64,000 bases of DNA from Campylobacter jejuni. GTDB taxonomy: Bacteria > Campylobacterota > Campylobacteria > Campylobacterales > Campylobacteraceae. This document shows positions 18,348 through 28,790 of the stretch, in pieces. The DNA lies in the NCBI RefSeq assembly GCF_001457695.1, contig NZ_LN831025.1, forward strand, positions 806,001 through 870,000, given 5' to 3'. The notes below the pieces were generated by a model. It searched no databases, was not told where the DNA came from, and worked only from the letters and a program-made list of their open reading frames with translations. Every line of letters starts with the position of its first letter. The first letter of the stretch is position 1. Both the position numbers and the translations under genes were made by a program.

Positions 18348-19623
18348 TCCTAGCTCCTAAATTTGATAAAATCTCTATAAAATTTGGAAAAGAAGTTTTT
18401 ATACAATCACTATCATCAATCTCAATTCCACAAAGCAAACCTAAAATAGCAAAACTCATAGCAATACGGTGATCTCCATAGCTTTTAATTTTTGAAGATT
18501 TTAGTTCGCATTCACCTTCTATTTCAAAACCATCATCAAGTTCTCTAGCTTCAACACCACAAAGCTTTAGATTTTCAACCATCACAGCAATCCTATCGCT
18601 TTCTTTAACGCGTAATTCTTTAGCATTTATTAAACTAGATTTACCCTTAGCCAAAGCAAAAGCTATAGCCAAAGCAGGTGCTTCATCTATCAACCAAGCG
18701 ATATTATCTTTAACTTCTATGCCATTAAGCTTGCTAGACTCCACCCTGATCTCACCAATAGTTTCAAAATCATTTTGAGTTATTGTCATTTCAAGTTTGG
18801 CACCCATTTTTTGCAAAATTTTATACGCCTCTATACGAGTAGGATTAAGTAAAATATTTTTTAAAATAATTTGAGATTTAGGCAAAATAATAGCTGCTAA
18901 AGCAAAATAAAAAGCCGAAGAAGGATCATTAGGAATGATTATATTTTGAGCTTTTAAAGGTTTTTTTAAAGGACTTATTTCAAGACTTAAGCCATCATTA
19001 CTAACCCTTATTGGAGCTTTCATAGCCTTTAACATGTTTTCACTATGATTTCGACTAAGAGAAATTTCACTAAAAGTGCATACATTATCAGCTCTAAAAG
19101 CAGATAAAATCATAGCTGTTTTAACTTGAGCCGAAGAAATTTCGCTTTTATAGTTAAAAGCTTTTAAATTTTGACCTTCTATGCAAAGTGGAGCTAAATT
19201 TGCCTCATTTCTTCCATAAATTCTAGCGCCTATTTGAGTAAGTGGTTTGCTTATCCTTCTCATAGGACGATTGTTTAAATACTTATCTCCACTTAAAACA
19301 AAAAAACCAGAAATTCCTGCTAAAAATCCTATCATCAAACGCATAGCAGTTCCTGAATTTCCACAGTCTAAAATACAATTTGGAGATAAAATTTCTTTAG
19401 GGGGTATAATTTTGACGCAAGAATCTTTTTGTTCAATTTTAGCTCCAAGATTTTTTATAATTTCAAGAGTGTTTAAAGTATCTTGAGCTAAGAGATAATT
19501 TTGAGCCTTATTTTCTTCTTGTGTTAAAAGCGAAAATATAGCAAAACGATGAGATATGCTTTTATCTGCTGCTATATTTTCAAGTATAGCATTTACAGGG
19601 GTTTGCAATTTGTAAATTTTCAT
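18337..19623 (-). CDS. aroA: 3-phosphoshikimate 1-carboxyvinyltransferase (EPSP synthase)
   Basis: Shikimate-pathway enzyme joining shikimate-3-phosphate and PEP. 428 residues, with DKSISHRFAI near the N-terminus, LDCGNSGTAMRLMIGFLAG, the NRPMRRISKPLTQIGA loop, and LRVKESDRIAVM. These are the family's phosphate- and substrate-binding loops. The gene shares 4 bases with pheT and 11 with ispH. Confidence 0.97.
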   Translation of the reverse strand: MKIYKLQTPVNAILENIAADKSISHRFAIFSLLTQEENKAQNYLLAQDTLNTLEIIKNLGAKIEQKDSCVKIIPPKEILSPNCILDCGNSGTAMRLMIGFLAGISGFFVLSGDKYLNNRPMRRISKPLTQIGARIYGRNEANLAPLCIEGQNLKAFNYKSEISSAQVKTAMILSAFRADNVCTFSEISLSRNHSENMLKAMKAPIRVSNDGLSLEISPLKKPLKAQNIIIPNDPSSAFYFALAAIILPKSQIILKNILLNPTRIEAYKILQKMGAKLEMTITQNDFETIGEIRVESSKLNGIEVKDNIAWLIDEAPALAIAFALAKGKSSLINAKELRVKESDRIAVMVENLKLCGVEARELDDGFEIEGECELKSSKIKSYGDHRIAMSFAILGLLCGIEIDDSDCIKTSFPNFIEILSNLGARIDY

Positions 19624-21941
19624 CTTAAATCAAGACCCAAATTTTTAAGAGTATTTAAAATTTTATCCATACATTCATTTACTTGATTATCTTCTAGAGT
19701 TTTATTTATATCCCTAAAAGAAAAACTTATAGTAATGCTATAAAATTCTTTAAGGTTTTCATCACTATAAATATCAACTAAACGAAAATTTTCAAGTATT
19801 TCTAAATTCAATTCTTCGATACAATTTTTAATCTGATTGTATTCAAAACCTTTAGGTATTAACACACTAAGATCTCTAGTGATAGCTGGGAATTTGGAGT
19901 AAGGCTTAGCTATTTTAAAATCTTGCCTGATTAAATCTAAATCAAGTTCGCAAATATATGTTTTTGGTAAATCTCTCTCATTTTCTATTTTTAAATGCAA
20001 ACGGCCTATAAAACCTACTTTAATATCTGATAGATAAATATCTGCTTGTTCATAAGGGCTTAAAATATTATATTTTGATGATTTTAGTTTAAAATCACCT
20101 ATAATATTTTTAATGTCTAAAAGAAAATCATAAAATTGCACCGATTCAGGTTTTGCCTTGTTGGAAATTTTAGCTTCTTCTTTTAAGCCAGAATGGATAA
20201 ATGCGATATGGTTTAATTCTTGATTATTAACATTGAAAACAGCCCCTAGTTCAAAAAGTTTAATAATTTTTTTAGAATTTTTTGCATTTAAACTTGCTGC
20301 ATTTAACAAATGATTTAAAAGGGTTGTTCTTAAAGTATTAAGTTCTGCTGTAATTGGATTGATTAGTTTTAGTTTAACAGAGTCAAAACCCAATCTTTTA
20401 AGTTCTTCTTCATTATCCAAAACGTAATGTAAGCTTTCAAAATAACCACTAGCTACTGCTCTTTTTCTTAAATTTAAAAACTCAATATAATTTTTATATG
20501 CAGAATTTAAACGATTTTTTTCTATAAATTCTAAACCCTTGGAAGCAATATTATCAATACCTATAATTCTTACAACTTCCTCGCAAATATCTGATAAATT
20601 TTTAATATCAGGACGATGTAAAGGTGCTTTAACATTTATAAGCCCTTCACCTGAAAGTATAAGCTCAAAACCTAATTTCTTTAATATTTTTAATACTTCA
20701 TCTTTATCAACATTTTGCCCTATTATATCGCCAATACTTTCAATACTTATTGGTATGATTGGTAATTCTTTGTCGGTTAAAATTTGTTGAGAAGAACTAT
20801 AAATAACAAGATTTGGAATCTGCTCAAAAATACCAAGCAAAAAATCCATTCCTAAATTTAATTTAGGTTCACTTCCCCTAAAACTTCTATAAAGCATTTT
20901 TTCATCTTGATCTTTATGATATATTTTAGCATCTGCAATTACCAATGGATCGGTATAATTAGCCTCAATAATAATTATTTTAGAATCATCTTTACATCTA
21001 CTTTCATTATTTTGGAAAATTCCGCTAAAGCTTAAAAGTTTATCTTTGCAAGATACTTTTGTTTCTCCATGCACTTGCTTGCTTAAATTAATGGTAAATT
21101 CTTCATCTTTTTCAGAAAAACTACTTAAATCATAAGCATTAAAAAGAACACCAGTTGAATGCGTTGCATAATTTAATAAATTTTCTATGGAATTTTTTCC
21201 CAAACCTTCAATTTGAGCAAGTCTTAAACTAAGTAATAAGTTTGTTTGAATTTCTTCTTTTAGCTCTATAGCTCGATAATTATAAAGTCCATTAAGTTCT
21301 TTCTCAGCTGCTAAGCGCAAAATTCTACCGATACCTAAAACATTTTCACTTTCTTTAAATGGTTTTGGTTCTTTTAAATTTAAATTTAAAGCTGCGGCTA
21401 AATCACGAGCTATACCATAAATACTTAAACAATCACCTCTATTAGGAGTAAGTTCTACTTCTATTAGCTCATCATTAAAAATTTCATAAGTATTTAAAGC
21501 TCTCCCAAGTTCTAATTTCCCTATGCTCTCATCTAAAAGCATAATTCCTTCATTGATTTTTTCAAAACCCAGTTCTAAACTAGAACAAAGCATACCACAA
21601 GAATCCACTCCTCGTAATTTTGCTTCTTTTATTTCCATACCGTTTGGCATGATAGCACCTTTAGTTGCAACAGCTACAAATTGTCCTGCATCAACATTCG
21701 CAGCACCGCAGACAATTTGCAAGGTTTCACTTCCGATATCAACTTGACAAATGCTTAATTTATCTGAATTTTCATGTTTAATTTTTTCCTTAACATAGCC
21801 TACAACAACTTTATCTGGAGCCTTTAAAGCGCCAACCCTATCAACTTCTATACCTATAGAGTTTAAAGTTTTAGCTATTTTATCTGAACTTATTTCTTCA
21901 AGTTCTAACCAATCATTCAACCAACTTTTAGTAATTATCAT
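19620..21941 (-). CDS. pheT: Phenylalanyl-tRNA synthetase beta subunit
   Basis: 773 residues. An N-terminal EMAP/OB tRNA-binding domain ([20 protein letters not shown]), followed by B3/B4 editing-like region, B5 domain and a C-terminal FDX-ACB anticodon-binding fold ([20 protein letters not shown]). It forms the alpha2-beta2 enzyme with PheS. Its start overlaps the pheS stop by 4 bases. Confidence 0.96.
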   Translation of the reverse strand: MIITKSWLNDWLELEEISSDKIAKTLNSIGIEVDRVGALKAPDKVVVGYVKEKIKHENSDKLSICQVDIGSETLQIVCGAANVDAGQFVAVATKGAIMPNGMEIKEAKLRGVDSCGMLCSSLELGFEKINEGIMLLDESIGKLELGRALNTYEIFNDELIEVELTPNRGDCLSIYGIARDLAAALNLNLKEPKPFKESENVLGIGRILRLAAEKELNGLYNYRAIELKEEIQTNLLLSLRLAQIEGLGKNSIENLLNYATHSTGVLFNAYDLSSFSEKDEEFTINLSKQVHGETKVSCKDKLLSFSGIFQNNESRCKDDSKIIIIEANYTDPLVIADAKIYHKDQDEKMLYRSFRGSEPKLNLGMDFLLGIFEQIPNLVIYSSSQQILTDKELPIIPISIESIGDIIGQNVDKDEVLKILKKLGFELILSGEGLINVKAPLHRPDIKNLSDICEEVVRIIGIDNIASKGLEFIEKNRLNSAYKNYIEFLNLRKRAVASGYFESLHYVLDNEEELKRLGFDSVKLKLINPITAELNTLRTTLLNHLLNAASLNAKNSKKIIKLFELGAVFNVNNQELNHIAFIHSGLKEEAKISNKAKPESVQFYDFLLDIKNIIGDFKLKSSKYNILSPYEQADIYLSDIKVGFIGRLHLKIENERDLPKTYICELDLDLIRQDFKIAKPYSKFPAITRDLSVLIPKGFEYNQIKNCIEELNLEILENFRLVDIYSDENLKEFYSITISFSFRDINKTLEDNQVNECMDKILNTLKNLGLDLR

Positions 21942-22930
21942 CTAAACTGCTCCAATAATCTCAAATCACCTTCAAATAAAGATCTTAAATCTGGAATTTG
22001 ATGCAAAAGCATTGCAAAACGTTCTACTCCCAATCCAAAGGCATAACCACTTACATTTTCATAGCCAACAAAATTATAAACATTAGGATCAACTATTCCA
22101 CATCCTAAAACTTCAAGCCAACCTGTATGTTTGCAAACTCTACAACCCTTTCCTTTGCAAAATACACAAGAAATATCAACTTCAGCAGAAGGTTCTGTAA
22201 ATGGAAAAAAACTTGGACGAAAACGAACTTTCACATCCCCAAACATATAACGCAAAAAATCTTCCAATACACTTTTTAAATTTGCAAAGCTAACCTTTTG
22301 CCCTTCTTCCACCACAAGGCCTTCAACTTGATGAAACATAGGAGTATGCGTAATATCAAAATCTCTTCTAAATACAGCACCAGGGGCTATCATCCTAATA
22401 GGAGGTTTTTGTGCAAGCATTGTCCGTATTTGCACTGGCGAAGTTTGTGTTCTTAAAAGCCTTTTATCATCAAAATAAAAGGTATCTTGCATATCTCTTG
22501 CAGGGTGAGATTTAGGTAAATTTAACGCTTCAAAATTATGAAAGTCATCTTCTATTAAAGGCCCTTTTTCTATGCTAAAATTCAAAGCTATAAAATACTC
22601 TATGATTTTATCCATGGTGCTCATAACAGGATGCAAGGCACCTGTTGTAATACTTTCATCAAAATAGTTAAAATTTAAAGCATCTTGTTTCATTCTTTCT
22701 TCTAAAGCAAGATTTTCCAAATCTTTAAATTTGGCTAAATAAGCCTCATTAAATATTTCTTTTTGTGCATTTAATTTAGCAGCAAATTCTTTTTTCGCCC
22801 TATCTTCTAACTCTTTAAGCTTTGTAAAGCCTTCTGTTAAAATACCTTTTTTTCCAAGAACGGAAATCCTAATGGCTTCCAAATCATTTAAATTCTCACA
22901 TTTTTGAATCTGTTCTATAAAATTTTGCAA
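21938..22930 (-). CDS. pheS: Phenylalanyl-tRNA synthetase alpha subunit
   Basis: Catalytic subunit, 330 residues. Class II motif 2 is [18 protein letters not shown]; motif 3 is the C-terminal [32 protein letters not shown] corresponds to motif 1. A CxxC pair ([16 protein letters not shown]) suggests a zinc knuckle, as in many bacterial PheS. The start is a TTG at 22930 with only a weak AAGAAAA ahead; no ATG gives the conserved N-terminal coiled coil, so TTG is preferred. Confidence 0.96.
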   Translation of the reverse strand: MQNFIEQIQKCENLNDLEAIRISVLGKKGILTEGFTKLKELEDRAKKEFAAKLNAQKEIFNEAYLAKFKDLENLALEERMKQDALNFNYFDESITTGALHPVMSTMDKIIEYFIALNFSIEKGPLIEDDFHNFEALNLPKSHPARDMQDTFYFDDKRLLRTQTSPVQIRTMLAQKPPIRMIAPGAVFRRDFDITHTPMFHQVEGLVVEEGQKVSFANLKSVLEDFLRYMFGDVKVRFRPSFFPFTEPSAEVDISCVFCKGKGCRVCKHTGWLEVLGCGIVDPNVYNFVGYENVSGYAFGLGVERFAMLLHQIPDLRSLFEGDLRLLEQFR

Positions 22931-22964
22931 TTTTCTTACCTTAAATAAAATATTTCAAGTTCTA

Positions 22965-22970
22965 ATTCTA
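22965..22970 (-). promoter_or_regulatory. -10 box for the pheS operon
   Basis: TAGAAT on the minus strand, 35 bases before the TTG of pheS. One mismatch to TATAAT; plausible only. Confidence 0.4.
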
Positions 22971-23014
22971 TTAAAAACTATTTTAAATTCAGCATAAAAA
23001 CCAAACTTTAAAGA

Positions 23015-23020
23015 TATAAT
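23015..23020 (+). promoter_or_regulatory. -10 box for the HIT gene
   Basis: Perfect TATAAT, 33 bases before the ATG of the HIT-family gene. Confidence 0.6.
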
Positions 23021-23052
23021 TGTATCAAACCAACAGTAAAAAAGGATAAATA

Positions 23053-23418
23053 ATGCAAGAAAAAACAATTTTTGAACTCATAGTTGAAGGTAAACTTCCA
23101 TGCAATAAAGTGCTTGAAAGTGACGATTTTCTAGCATTTCATGATATTGCACCCAAAGCACCCATACATATACTTATAATCCCTAAAAAACATTTTAAAG
23201 ACTTTCAAGAATTTGATCCTGAACTTATGGCCAAAATGACAAGTTTCATACAAGAATTAGCTGTTCTTTTAGGTGTAGATAAAAGTGGATATCGCTTGGT
23301 AACAAACTGTGGAAAAAATAGTGGACAAGAAGTTTTTCATTTGCATTTTCATATGCTTGGAGGTTTTGAACTGCCTAAGGAAAAAACAAAAAAAGAAAAT
23401 CCTCAAGCTTTATTTTAG
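23053..23418 (+). CDS. HIT-family nucleotide-binding protein
   Basis: 121 residues of the histidine-triad (HinT-like) family, which hydrolyse or transfer nucleotides from AMP-lysine type conjugates. The triad is HLHFHML near residues 98-104, with ITNCG-like TNCGKNSGQEVFHLHFH before it and IPKKHF in the middle. The stop codon lies in the stem of the downstream terminator. Ribosome site AAAGGATAA precedes the ATG. Confidence 0.93.
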   Translation: MQEKTIFELIVEGKLPCNKVLESDDFLAFHDIAPKAPIHILIIPKKHFKDFQEFDPELMAKMTSFIQELAVLLGVDKSGYRLVTNCGKNSGQEVFHLHFHMLGGFELPKEKTKKENPQALF

Positions 23419-23454
23419 TTTAAATGGTAGAAAAACTACCATTTAAACTATTTT
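23416..23454. terminator. Bidirectional terminator with both stop codons in the stem
   Basis: TAGTTTAAATGGTAG (23416-23430), loop AAAAA, CTACCATTTAAACTA (23436-23450): a perfect 15-bp stem followed by Ts on the plus strand, and A-rich upstream flanks giving Ts on the minus strand. The TAG of the HIT gene is the first three bases and the TAG of the DJ-1 gene is the last three. Confidence 0.9.
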
Positions 23455-24017
23455 GTCAAAGGTAGCAACATTCCCTCATATAATTTTTGATAAATTTCAT
23501 CACCGCATAACTTTTTAGCTAGTTCTAAACCAAAAAGAATTGCCGTAGCTGGACCTGCTGAAGTTATAACATTTTTATTTACAACTACAGCCTTGTTAAC
23601 ACGATTTCCATTAAGTCCAACTTCACAACTAGGATAACAAGCAAACTCGCCCTCTAAAACACCTGCTTCATTTAAAACTATAGGAGAAGCACAGATTGCG
23701 GCAACAATTTTATTTTTGCTATGAAGTTGTTTAATGATATTTAAAATAACATTTGAATTCTTAAGATTCATCATACCTTCAAAGCCACCCGCCAAAGCAA
23801 TAGCATCTAAATTTTCTATATCAACATCCTCTATAGAACAATCTGCTTTTATACTAATGCTATTAGCACCTTTTACCAATAACTCACTGTTTAACGAAGC
23901 TATAACAACTTCCAAATCTGGATTTAATTCTTTTGCTCGTTTTAAAACATCCGCAATTCCTATAAATTCAGCTTCTTCAAAACCTTGAGCCAATGGAATT
24001 AATACTTTTTTACTCAT
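23448..24017 (-). CDS. DJ-1/PfpI family protein
   Basis: 189 residues of the DJ-1/ThiJ/PfpI fold. The nucleophile-elbow cysteine is in AAICASPIVLNEAG, with the preceding acidic residue in AQGFEEAEFIGI. Members act as deglycases, chaperones or redox sensors; the exact activity cannot be read here. The start overlaps a small membrane-protein gene by eight bases (ATGAGTAA arrangement), so both are one transcript. Confidence 0.9.
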   Translation of the reverse strand: MSKKVLIPLAQGFEEAEFIGIADVLKRAKELNPDLEVVIASLNSELLVKGANSISIKADCSIEDVDIENLDAIALAGGFEGMMNLKNSNVILNIIKQLHSKNKIVAAICASPIVLNEAGVLEGEFACYPSCEVGLNGNRVNKAVVVNKNVITSAGPATAILFGLELAKKLCGDEIYQKLYEGMLLPLTK

Positions 24018-24156
24018 TTTGTTCTCCTTTTTTATATTTTTTAAATCTTTCTTCTCTTTCTTTGTTTTTTTGCATCATTTGACGATTAAAACCTATGACC
24101 AAAACAATCATTAAAAACACAAAGATAACTATTAGAATGAAATCTAAAATTTCCAT
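24010..24156 (-). CDS. Small single-pass membrane protein
   Basis: 48 residues from the ATG at 24156. Residues 4-22 form one hydrophobic helix (ILDFILIVIFVFLMIVLVIG), followed by a strongly basic and acidic tail (QKNKEREERFKKYKKG). It overlaps the downstream DJ-1 gene by eight bases, which supports real translation because AAAAAAGGAGAAC near its end supplies the next gene's ribosome site. It matches the position I recall for Cj0900c. Function unknown. Confidence 0.75.
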   Translation of the reverse strand: MEILDFILIVIFVFLMIVLVIGFNRQMMQKNKEREERFKKYKKGEQNE

Positions 24157-24271
24157 AAATACAACCTTATTTTTGGGAAATTCTAACACATTTTTTTAAA
24201 TCTTTAGAGAAAATTCAAAGATATTTCTATAAAATCTTTTTTTAAATAATTTCTCTGAAAAGGTTTACAAA

Positions 24272-25015
24272 TTGAATCAGAAAAATATAAGAATTTTTGT
24301 TTTTTTTGTTATTATTATTTTATGGGGCTATTTTTCTTTCCCAATAGAAATATTAAAAATTCAAGATCCTAGTGGAGTTGTAAGCTATGGCTATACAGAA
24401 AATGCAAAAGCTTATTTAAAAAGTTATCTTATTACACTTTTATTAACTGCTTGCGCTGTTATTATCGGAGTGATTATTGGTTTTAGTTTAGCTATTTTAC
24501 ACTTCTCTAAATTTAAAACGCTTAATTTTATTATAGATGAATATATAGACATTATACGAGGAACACCAGTAATTTTACAATTGATGATTTTTGCTTTTGT
24601 AATTTTTACTTTTATAGATAACCTTTATGCAGCCATTCTTGCACTAGGACTTAATAGCTCGGCTTATATAGCAGAAATTGTAAGAAGCGGCATTAATAGT
24701 GTAGATAAGGGACAAATGGAAGCTGCAAGAGCAATGGGACTTGATTACAAAACTTCAATGAAAGAAATTATTCTTCCACAGGCTACTAAAAACATTCTAC
24801 CTGCATTAGCTAATGAATTTATTTCTTTATTTAAGGAAACTTCTGTTGTAGGATTTATTAGTGTTATTGATATTACCATGCAAAGTCAAAGCTTGCAAGC
24901 CGTACTTTACAATCCAAAACCTATTATTTTCACTGGACTTGTTTATTATGTAAGTGTAAAAATTTTTAGCTATTTTGCAAAAAAACTTGAACTTAGGATG
25001 AATAAAAATGATTGA
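24272..25015 (+). CDS. Polar amino-acid ABC transporter permease
   Basis: 247 residues starting at TTG with AAAAGG upstream. It has an N-terminal helix (9-25) and four to five further transmembrane helices. The EAA loop EAARAMGLDYKTSMKEIILPQA is the ATPase contact of HisM/GlnP-type permeases. It overlaps the following ATPase gene by eight bases. No periplasmic binding protein is encoded here, so it must share one encoded elsewhere. The substrate is not shown. Confidence 0.93.
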   Translation: MNQKNIRIFVFFVIIILWGYFSFPIEILKIQDPSGVVSYGYTENAKAYLKSYLITLLLTACAVIIGVIIGFSLAILHFSKFKTLNFIIDEYIDIIRGTPVILQLMIFAFVIFTFIDNLYAAILALGLNSSAYIAEIVRSGINSVDKGQMEAARAMGLDYKTSMKEIILPQATKNILPALANEFISLFKETSVVGFISVIDITMQSQSLQAVLYNPKPIIFTGLVYYVSVKIFSYFAKKLELRMNKND

Positions 25016-25736
25016 AGTTAAAAATTTACAAAAAAAATATGGAGAATTAGAAGTTTTAAAAAATATTAACACTACAATCTCAAAAGGCGATGTAATAGCT
25101 ATCATAGGTCCAAGTGGAGGCGGAAAAAGTACATTTTTACGCTGCATCAATCGCTTAGAACTAGCTGATAGCGGGGAAATTTTAATCAATAAGCAAAACA
25201 TACTTGATAAAGAAATTGATATTAATAAGATCAGGCAAAAAGTTAGCATGGTATTTCAGCATTTTAATCTTTTTGCTAATAAAAATGTTATGGAAAATTT
25301 ATGTTTAACACCCATTAAAACAGAAATTTTAAGTCAAGAAGAAGCCATAAAAAAAGCAAAAATACTTCTTGCTAAGGTGGGTTTAGCAGACAAAGAAAAT
25401 ATAATGCCCCATAAGCTCTCTGGCGGACAAAAACAACGCATAGCTATTGCTAGAAGCTTGATGATGAATCCTGATGTTATTTTATTTGATGAGCCTACTT
25501 CAGCTCTAGATCCTGAAATGATAGGCGAGGTTCTAAGCATTATGAAAGATGTTGCAAAAGAAGGTTTAACTATGCTTGTAGTAACTCATGAAATGGGCTT
25601 TGCTAGAAATGTTGCCAATCGTATATTTTTTATGGATAAAGGAAAAATTGCTGTTGATGCAAGCCCTAAAGAAGTATTTGAAAATCCTAGCAATGAAAGA
25701 TTGAGAGAATTTTTAAACAAGGTTTTAAATCATTAA
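25008..25736 (+). CDS. glnQ: Polar amino-acid ABC transporter ATP-binding protein
   Basis: 242 residues. Walker A GPSGGGKST, Q loop VFQHFNLF, signature LSGGQKQR and Walker B VILFDEPTSALDPE are all intact, as in GlnQ/HisP. It partners the permease just upstream. The name follows the common Campylobacter annotation; glutamine specificity is not proven by the sequence. Confidence 0.92.
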   Translation: MIEVKNLQKKYGELEVLKNINTTISKGDVIAIIGPSGGGKSTFLRCINRLELADSGEILINKQNILDKEIDINKIRQKVSMVFQHFNLFANKNVMENLCLTPIKTEILSQEEAIKKAKILLAKVGLADKENIMPHKLSGGQKQRIAIARSLMMNPDVILFDEPTSALDPEMIGEVLSIMKDVAKEGLTMLVVTHEMGFARNVANRIFFMDKGKIAVDASPKEVFENPSNERLREFLNKVLNH

Positions 25737-25763
25737 TTCATAAGCCATTAAGGCTTATGAATT
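25735..25763. terminator. Bidirectional terminator between convergent genes
   Basis: AATTCATAAGCC (25735-25746), loop ATTAA, GGCTTATGAATT (25752-25763): perfect 12-bp stem with Ts following on the plus strand. It fills the whole gap between the glnQ-type gene and the AGCS symporter gene. Confidence 0.85.
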
Positions 25764-27230
25764 TTAATCCCAACATTCAGCGTTTTTAATTCCAAGTTTA
25801 CTAGCATTAAATTTAGGATCTATACCAGATTTTTGTTGCGTATTAAAATCTTTTAAAACTTTATTTACTATACCACCTAAAAGCAATAAAGATATAATAT
25901 TTGTCGTTGCCATGAAAGCCATAGTCAAATCAGCCAAATTCCAAGCAAGTTTTAAATTCATTTGCGAGCCTATAAAAATCATAGCCACAGCTGTAATTCT
26001 AAACAAATTCATTACAAATTTGGAATTTGTTAAATATTTAACATTAGCTTGAGCATAATAATAATTTCCTATTAAAGAAGTTATTGCAAAAAGAACAATA
26101 GCTATAGTAATAAAATGGATTCCAAAGCTACCATAATACTCACGCATAGCTTCTTGAACTAAAGGCATTCCACCATCAATTTTACTTTCTCCAAGTCCTA
26201 AATATGCCATAGAAAAAAGAACTAAAAATCCAGAACTTGTACAAACAACAACATCAATTAAAACTGAAAAGGCTTGTATAACACCTTGTTTAGCTGGATG
26301 ACTTGTCAAAGCTGCTGCAGCTGCATTAGGTGCCGAGCCCATACCTGCTTCATTTGAAAAAAGTCCTCTTTTAATCCCTATAACTAAAGCAGAACCAGCA
26401 AAACCACCAAAAATCGCTTTAAAATCAAAAGCACTTTGTAAAATCATATGAACCACAGAAGGAATTTTATCAAAATTCATTAAAACAGCAATCACAGCAA
26501 GTAAAACATAAGCTAAAGCCATAAAAGGAACAATTAAAGAACTAATTTTACCTATTTTAGTATGGTGAGAAAAAAACATCCATGCACCAAAAATAGTTAA
26601 AACAATACCAATAATCATTGGCCAAGAACTTGATGCAAAATCTACAGCAGCATTTGGATTAAACATATCATAATAAACTTTAAAAGACGAAGTCATTGTT
26701 TGACTTTGAAGTCCGTTAAATCCATAAGCATAAGTAATAATAAGAATAAAAGCAAAAAAAGCTCCAAAAAAATGTGAGCCTAAGGCTTTTTTTATATAAT
26801 AAGCTGGCCCACCTTTAAATCCACCTGTATCATCTTTTGATTTGTAAACTTGAGCTAAGGTACTTTCAGCAAATGCTGAGGCACCACCAAAAAATGCCAT
26901 AACCCACATCCAAAATAAAGCACCAGCTCCACCTGTGGCCAATGCCAAAGAAATTCCAGCGATATTTCCTATACCAACTCTAGAAGCAGTTGAGATCATC
27001 AATGCTTGAAAAGGTGAAATATGTTCTTTAGTGTGTCCTTCGTTTTTTTCTGTAAGAATTTTAAATACAGAACTCAACATACGAAACTGAACAAAGCGAG
27101 TTAAAAAACTATAATAAAGCCCACAAACAATAAGTAAAACCACCATAATAATGTCTGTATTTGGGACAATCTTATTAGCTATAATATCAGACGCTTTATT
27201 GGCAAAATCTAGCATAATATCTAAATTCAT
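25764..27230 (-). CDS. Sodium:alanine/glycine symporter (AGCS family)
   Basis: 488-residue inner-membrane transporter with about ten to eleven helices. The AGCS signature lies in ISTASRVGIGNIAGISLALATGGAGALFW, and GIKRGLFSNEAGMGSAPNAAAAA is the second conserved block. These proteins import alanine, glycine or related small amino acids with Na+. It faces the upstream ABC transporter across a shared terminator. Confidence 0.94.
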   Translation of the reverse strand: MNLDIMLDFANKASDIIANKIVPNTDIIMVVLLIVCGLYYSFLTRFVQFRMLSSVFKILTEKNEGHTKEHISPFQALMISTASRVGIGNIAGISLALATGGAGALFWMWVMAFFGGASAFAESTLAQVYKSKDDTGGFKGGPAYYIKKALGSHFFGAFFAFILIITYAYGFNGLQSQTMTSSFKVYYDMFNPNAAVDFASSSWPMIIGIVLTIFGAWMFFSHHTKIGKISSLIVPFMALAYVLLAVIAVLMNFDKIPSVVHMILQSAFDFKAIFGGFAGSALVIGIKRGLFSNEAGMGSAPNAAAAALTSHPAKQGVIQAFSVLIDVVVCTSSGFLVLFSMAYLGLGESKIDGGMPLVQEAMREYYGSFGIHFITIAIVLFAITSLIGNYYYAQANVKYLTNSKFVMNLFRITAVAMIFIGSQMNLKLAWNLADLTMAFMATTNIISLLLLGGIVNKVLKDFNTQQKSGIDPKFNASKLGIKNAECWD

Positions 27231-27333
27231 CCAAACTCCTCAAAAAATAATCTAAATTTTACTTTAACATAATTTTTATAAAAAGGACTTTATGATTTTA
27301 TTTGTTTTAAGTTATTGTGTAAATTTGAAACTT

Positions 27334-27801
27334 TTAAGAAACAAAATTGCTAAAATTTTGTCTTAAAGCTTCATAAGAGATTATACCAACGCTTGTAGCT
27401 AAATTTAAACTTCTTCCATAAGATTTCATAGGTATAGTTATAGCATTTTCCCAATTTAATTGCATTAATTCCATAGGTAAGCCATAACTCTCACTTCCAA
27501 AGAATAAGAAATCATTTTTTTGAAATTCTGCATCAAAATAAGCTTTTTGACTCTTAGTTGTTGCGAAAAAAAAGCGATTTTTATAAATAATATTTTCATT
27601 TAAAAATTCTTCAAGATTCTCCCAAATAATAGGCTCTAATTTATCCCAGTAATCAAGCCCTGCTCTTCTAACAGCCTTTTGAGAAATATCAAAAACAGTT
27701 GGTTTAACGATATGAAGTTTAAAACCGGCATTAAAACACATTCTACCTATACTACCTGTATTTTGTGGTATTCTAGGGTGAACTAAAACTATATTAAACA
27801 T
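27334..27801 (-). CDS. trmL: tRNA (cytidine/uridine-34-2'-O)-methyltransferase TrmL
   Basis: 155 residues, a minimal SPOUT methyltransferase. It starts MFNIVLVHPRIPQNTGSIGR (motif 1), has FFGSESYGLP (motif 2) and ITIPMKSYGRSLNLATSVGI (motif 3, SAM trefoil knot). The short length and absence of extra RNA-binding domains are typical of TrmL rather than SpoU/TrmH. It lies two bases downstream of alr. Confidence 0.92.
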   Translation of the reverse strand: MFNIVLVHPRIPQNTGSIGRMCFNAGFKLHIVKPTVFDISQKAVRRAGLDYWDKLEPIIWENLEEFLNENIIYKNRFFFATTKSQKAYFDAEFQKNDFLFFGSESYGLPMELMQLNWENAITIPMKSYGRSLNLATSVGIISYEALRQNFSNFVS

Positions 27802-27803
27802 AT

Positions 27804-28790
27804 TTATACTAGAACTCTTTGAATATTAGGATTTAATTTTACTAAAATTTCATAGTTAATAGTATGAAAAAAATCAGCCCAAATATCAGCATCTTTAAAC
27901 ACGCAAATTTCCTCACCAGAATTTTCACAAGAAAAACTATCCATTGACATCTTTCCAAGCATTACTTTTCCATTTCCAAGCACTAACTCCCCTTTTCCAT
28001 TGTATCGGAAAAGACCATCAGCATAACCCAAATCATAAGTCGCTACTTCCATATCCTTTGCAGCAGTAAAAATGCCTCCATATCCTATACTCTGTCCTTT
28101 TTGTAAAATCCTTTGACTTAATCTATGAGCATACAAGCTTAAAACTCTTTTTAAATTTGAATCCCCATATCCAAATTGAACAAGCCCAACTCTACAATAT
28201 TCATCTTCGGGAATTTTCCCTCTAAATAATGCTGCAGAATTATGCGAATGAAATAATAAATTTGAAAAATATTTTTTTACTATCTTTTTAGCTTTTTGAA
28301 AATTTTCTTTTTGAACAAAAAAACTTCCATCCATTTCATCTGCACTAGCAAAATGTGTAAACATTCCAGTAAGTTTTAAATCACTACTTTGAATAAGATC
28401 TATAGCATGCTCTAAATTTTCTACACAAATTCCATTGCGATGCATGCCTGTATCTATTTTTAGATGTATTTTTATATCTTGCTTGTATTTTTTTGCTTGG
28501 GAAATATCATTTAAAGCATAAATAAATCGAGAATTTTCATTACCATGAGGACGATGTGATAGTATTAATATATTCTCAAAAAATTCTTCGATTTCTTGAG
28601 CTTCTTCTTCACTCTTAACAGCAACAAAAGAAACTCCTAAATTTTTGGCTAATGGAGCTAAAAGCTTAGCTCCATGTCCATATGCATTATCTTTAAAAAC
28701 GCAAATTAATCTTTGAAAACTCCCTATTTTTTTAGCAATATGTCTTAAATTATATTCATAAGCTTTTTGATCAATTTTTATTAAAGACAT
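27804..28790 (-). CDS. alr: Alanine racemase
   Basis: Makes D-alanine for peptidoglycan. 328 residues, shorter than the usual ~360. The PLP lysine is Lys33 in VFKDNAYGHGA. The HSHNSAA and RVGLVQFGYG blocks and the second catalytic tyrosine region (SIGYGGIF) are present. The gene directly follows pgp2 (ends touch), so two peptidoglycan-related genes are in one transcript. Confidence 0.95.
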   Translation of the reverse strand: MSLIKIDQKAYEYNLRHIAKKIGSFQRLICVFKDNAYGHGAKLLAPLAKNLGVSFVAVKSEEEAQEIEEFFENILILSHRPHGNENSRFIYALNDISQAKKYKQDIKIHLKIDTGMHRNGICVENLEHAIDLIQSSDLKLTGMFTHFASADEMDGSFFVQKENFQKAKKIVKKYFSNLLFHSHNSAALFRGKIPEDEYCRVGLVQFGYGDSNLKRVLSLYAHRLSQRILQKGQSIGYGGIFTAAKDMEVATYDLGYADGLFRYNGKGELVLGNGKVMLGKMSMDSFSCENSGEEICVFKDADIWADFFHTINYEILVKLNPNIQRVLV

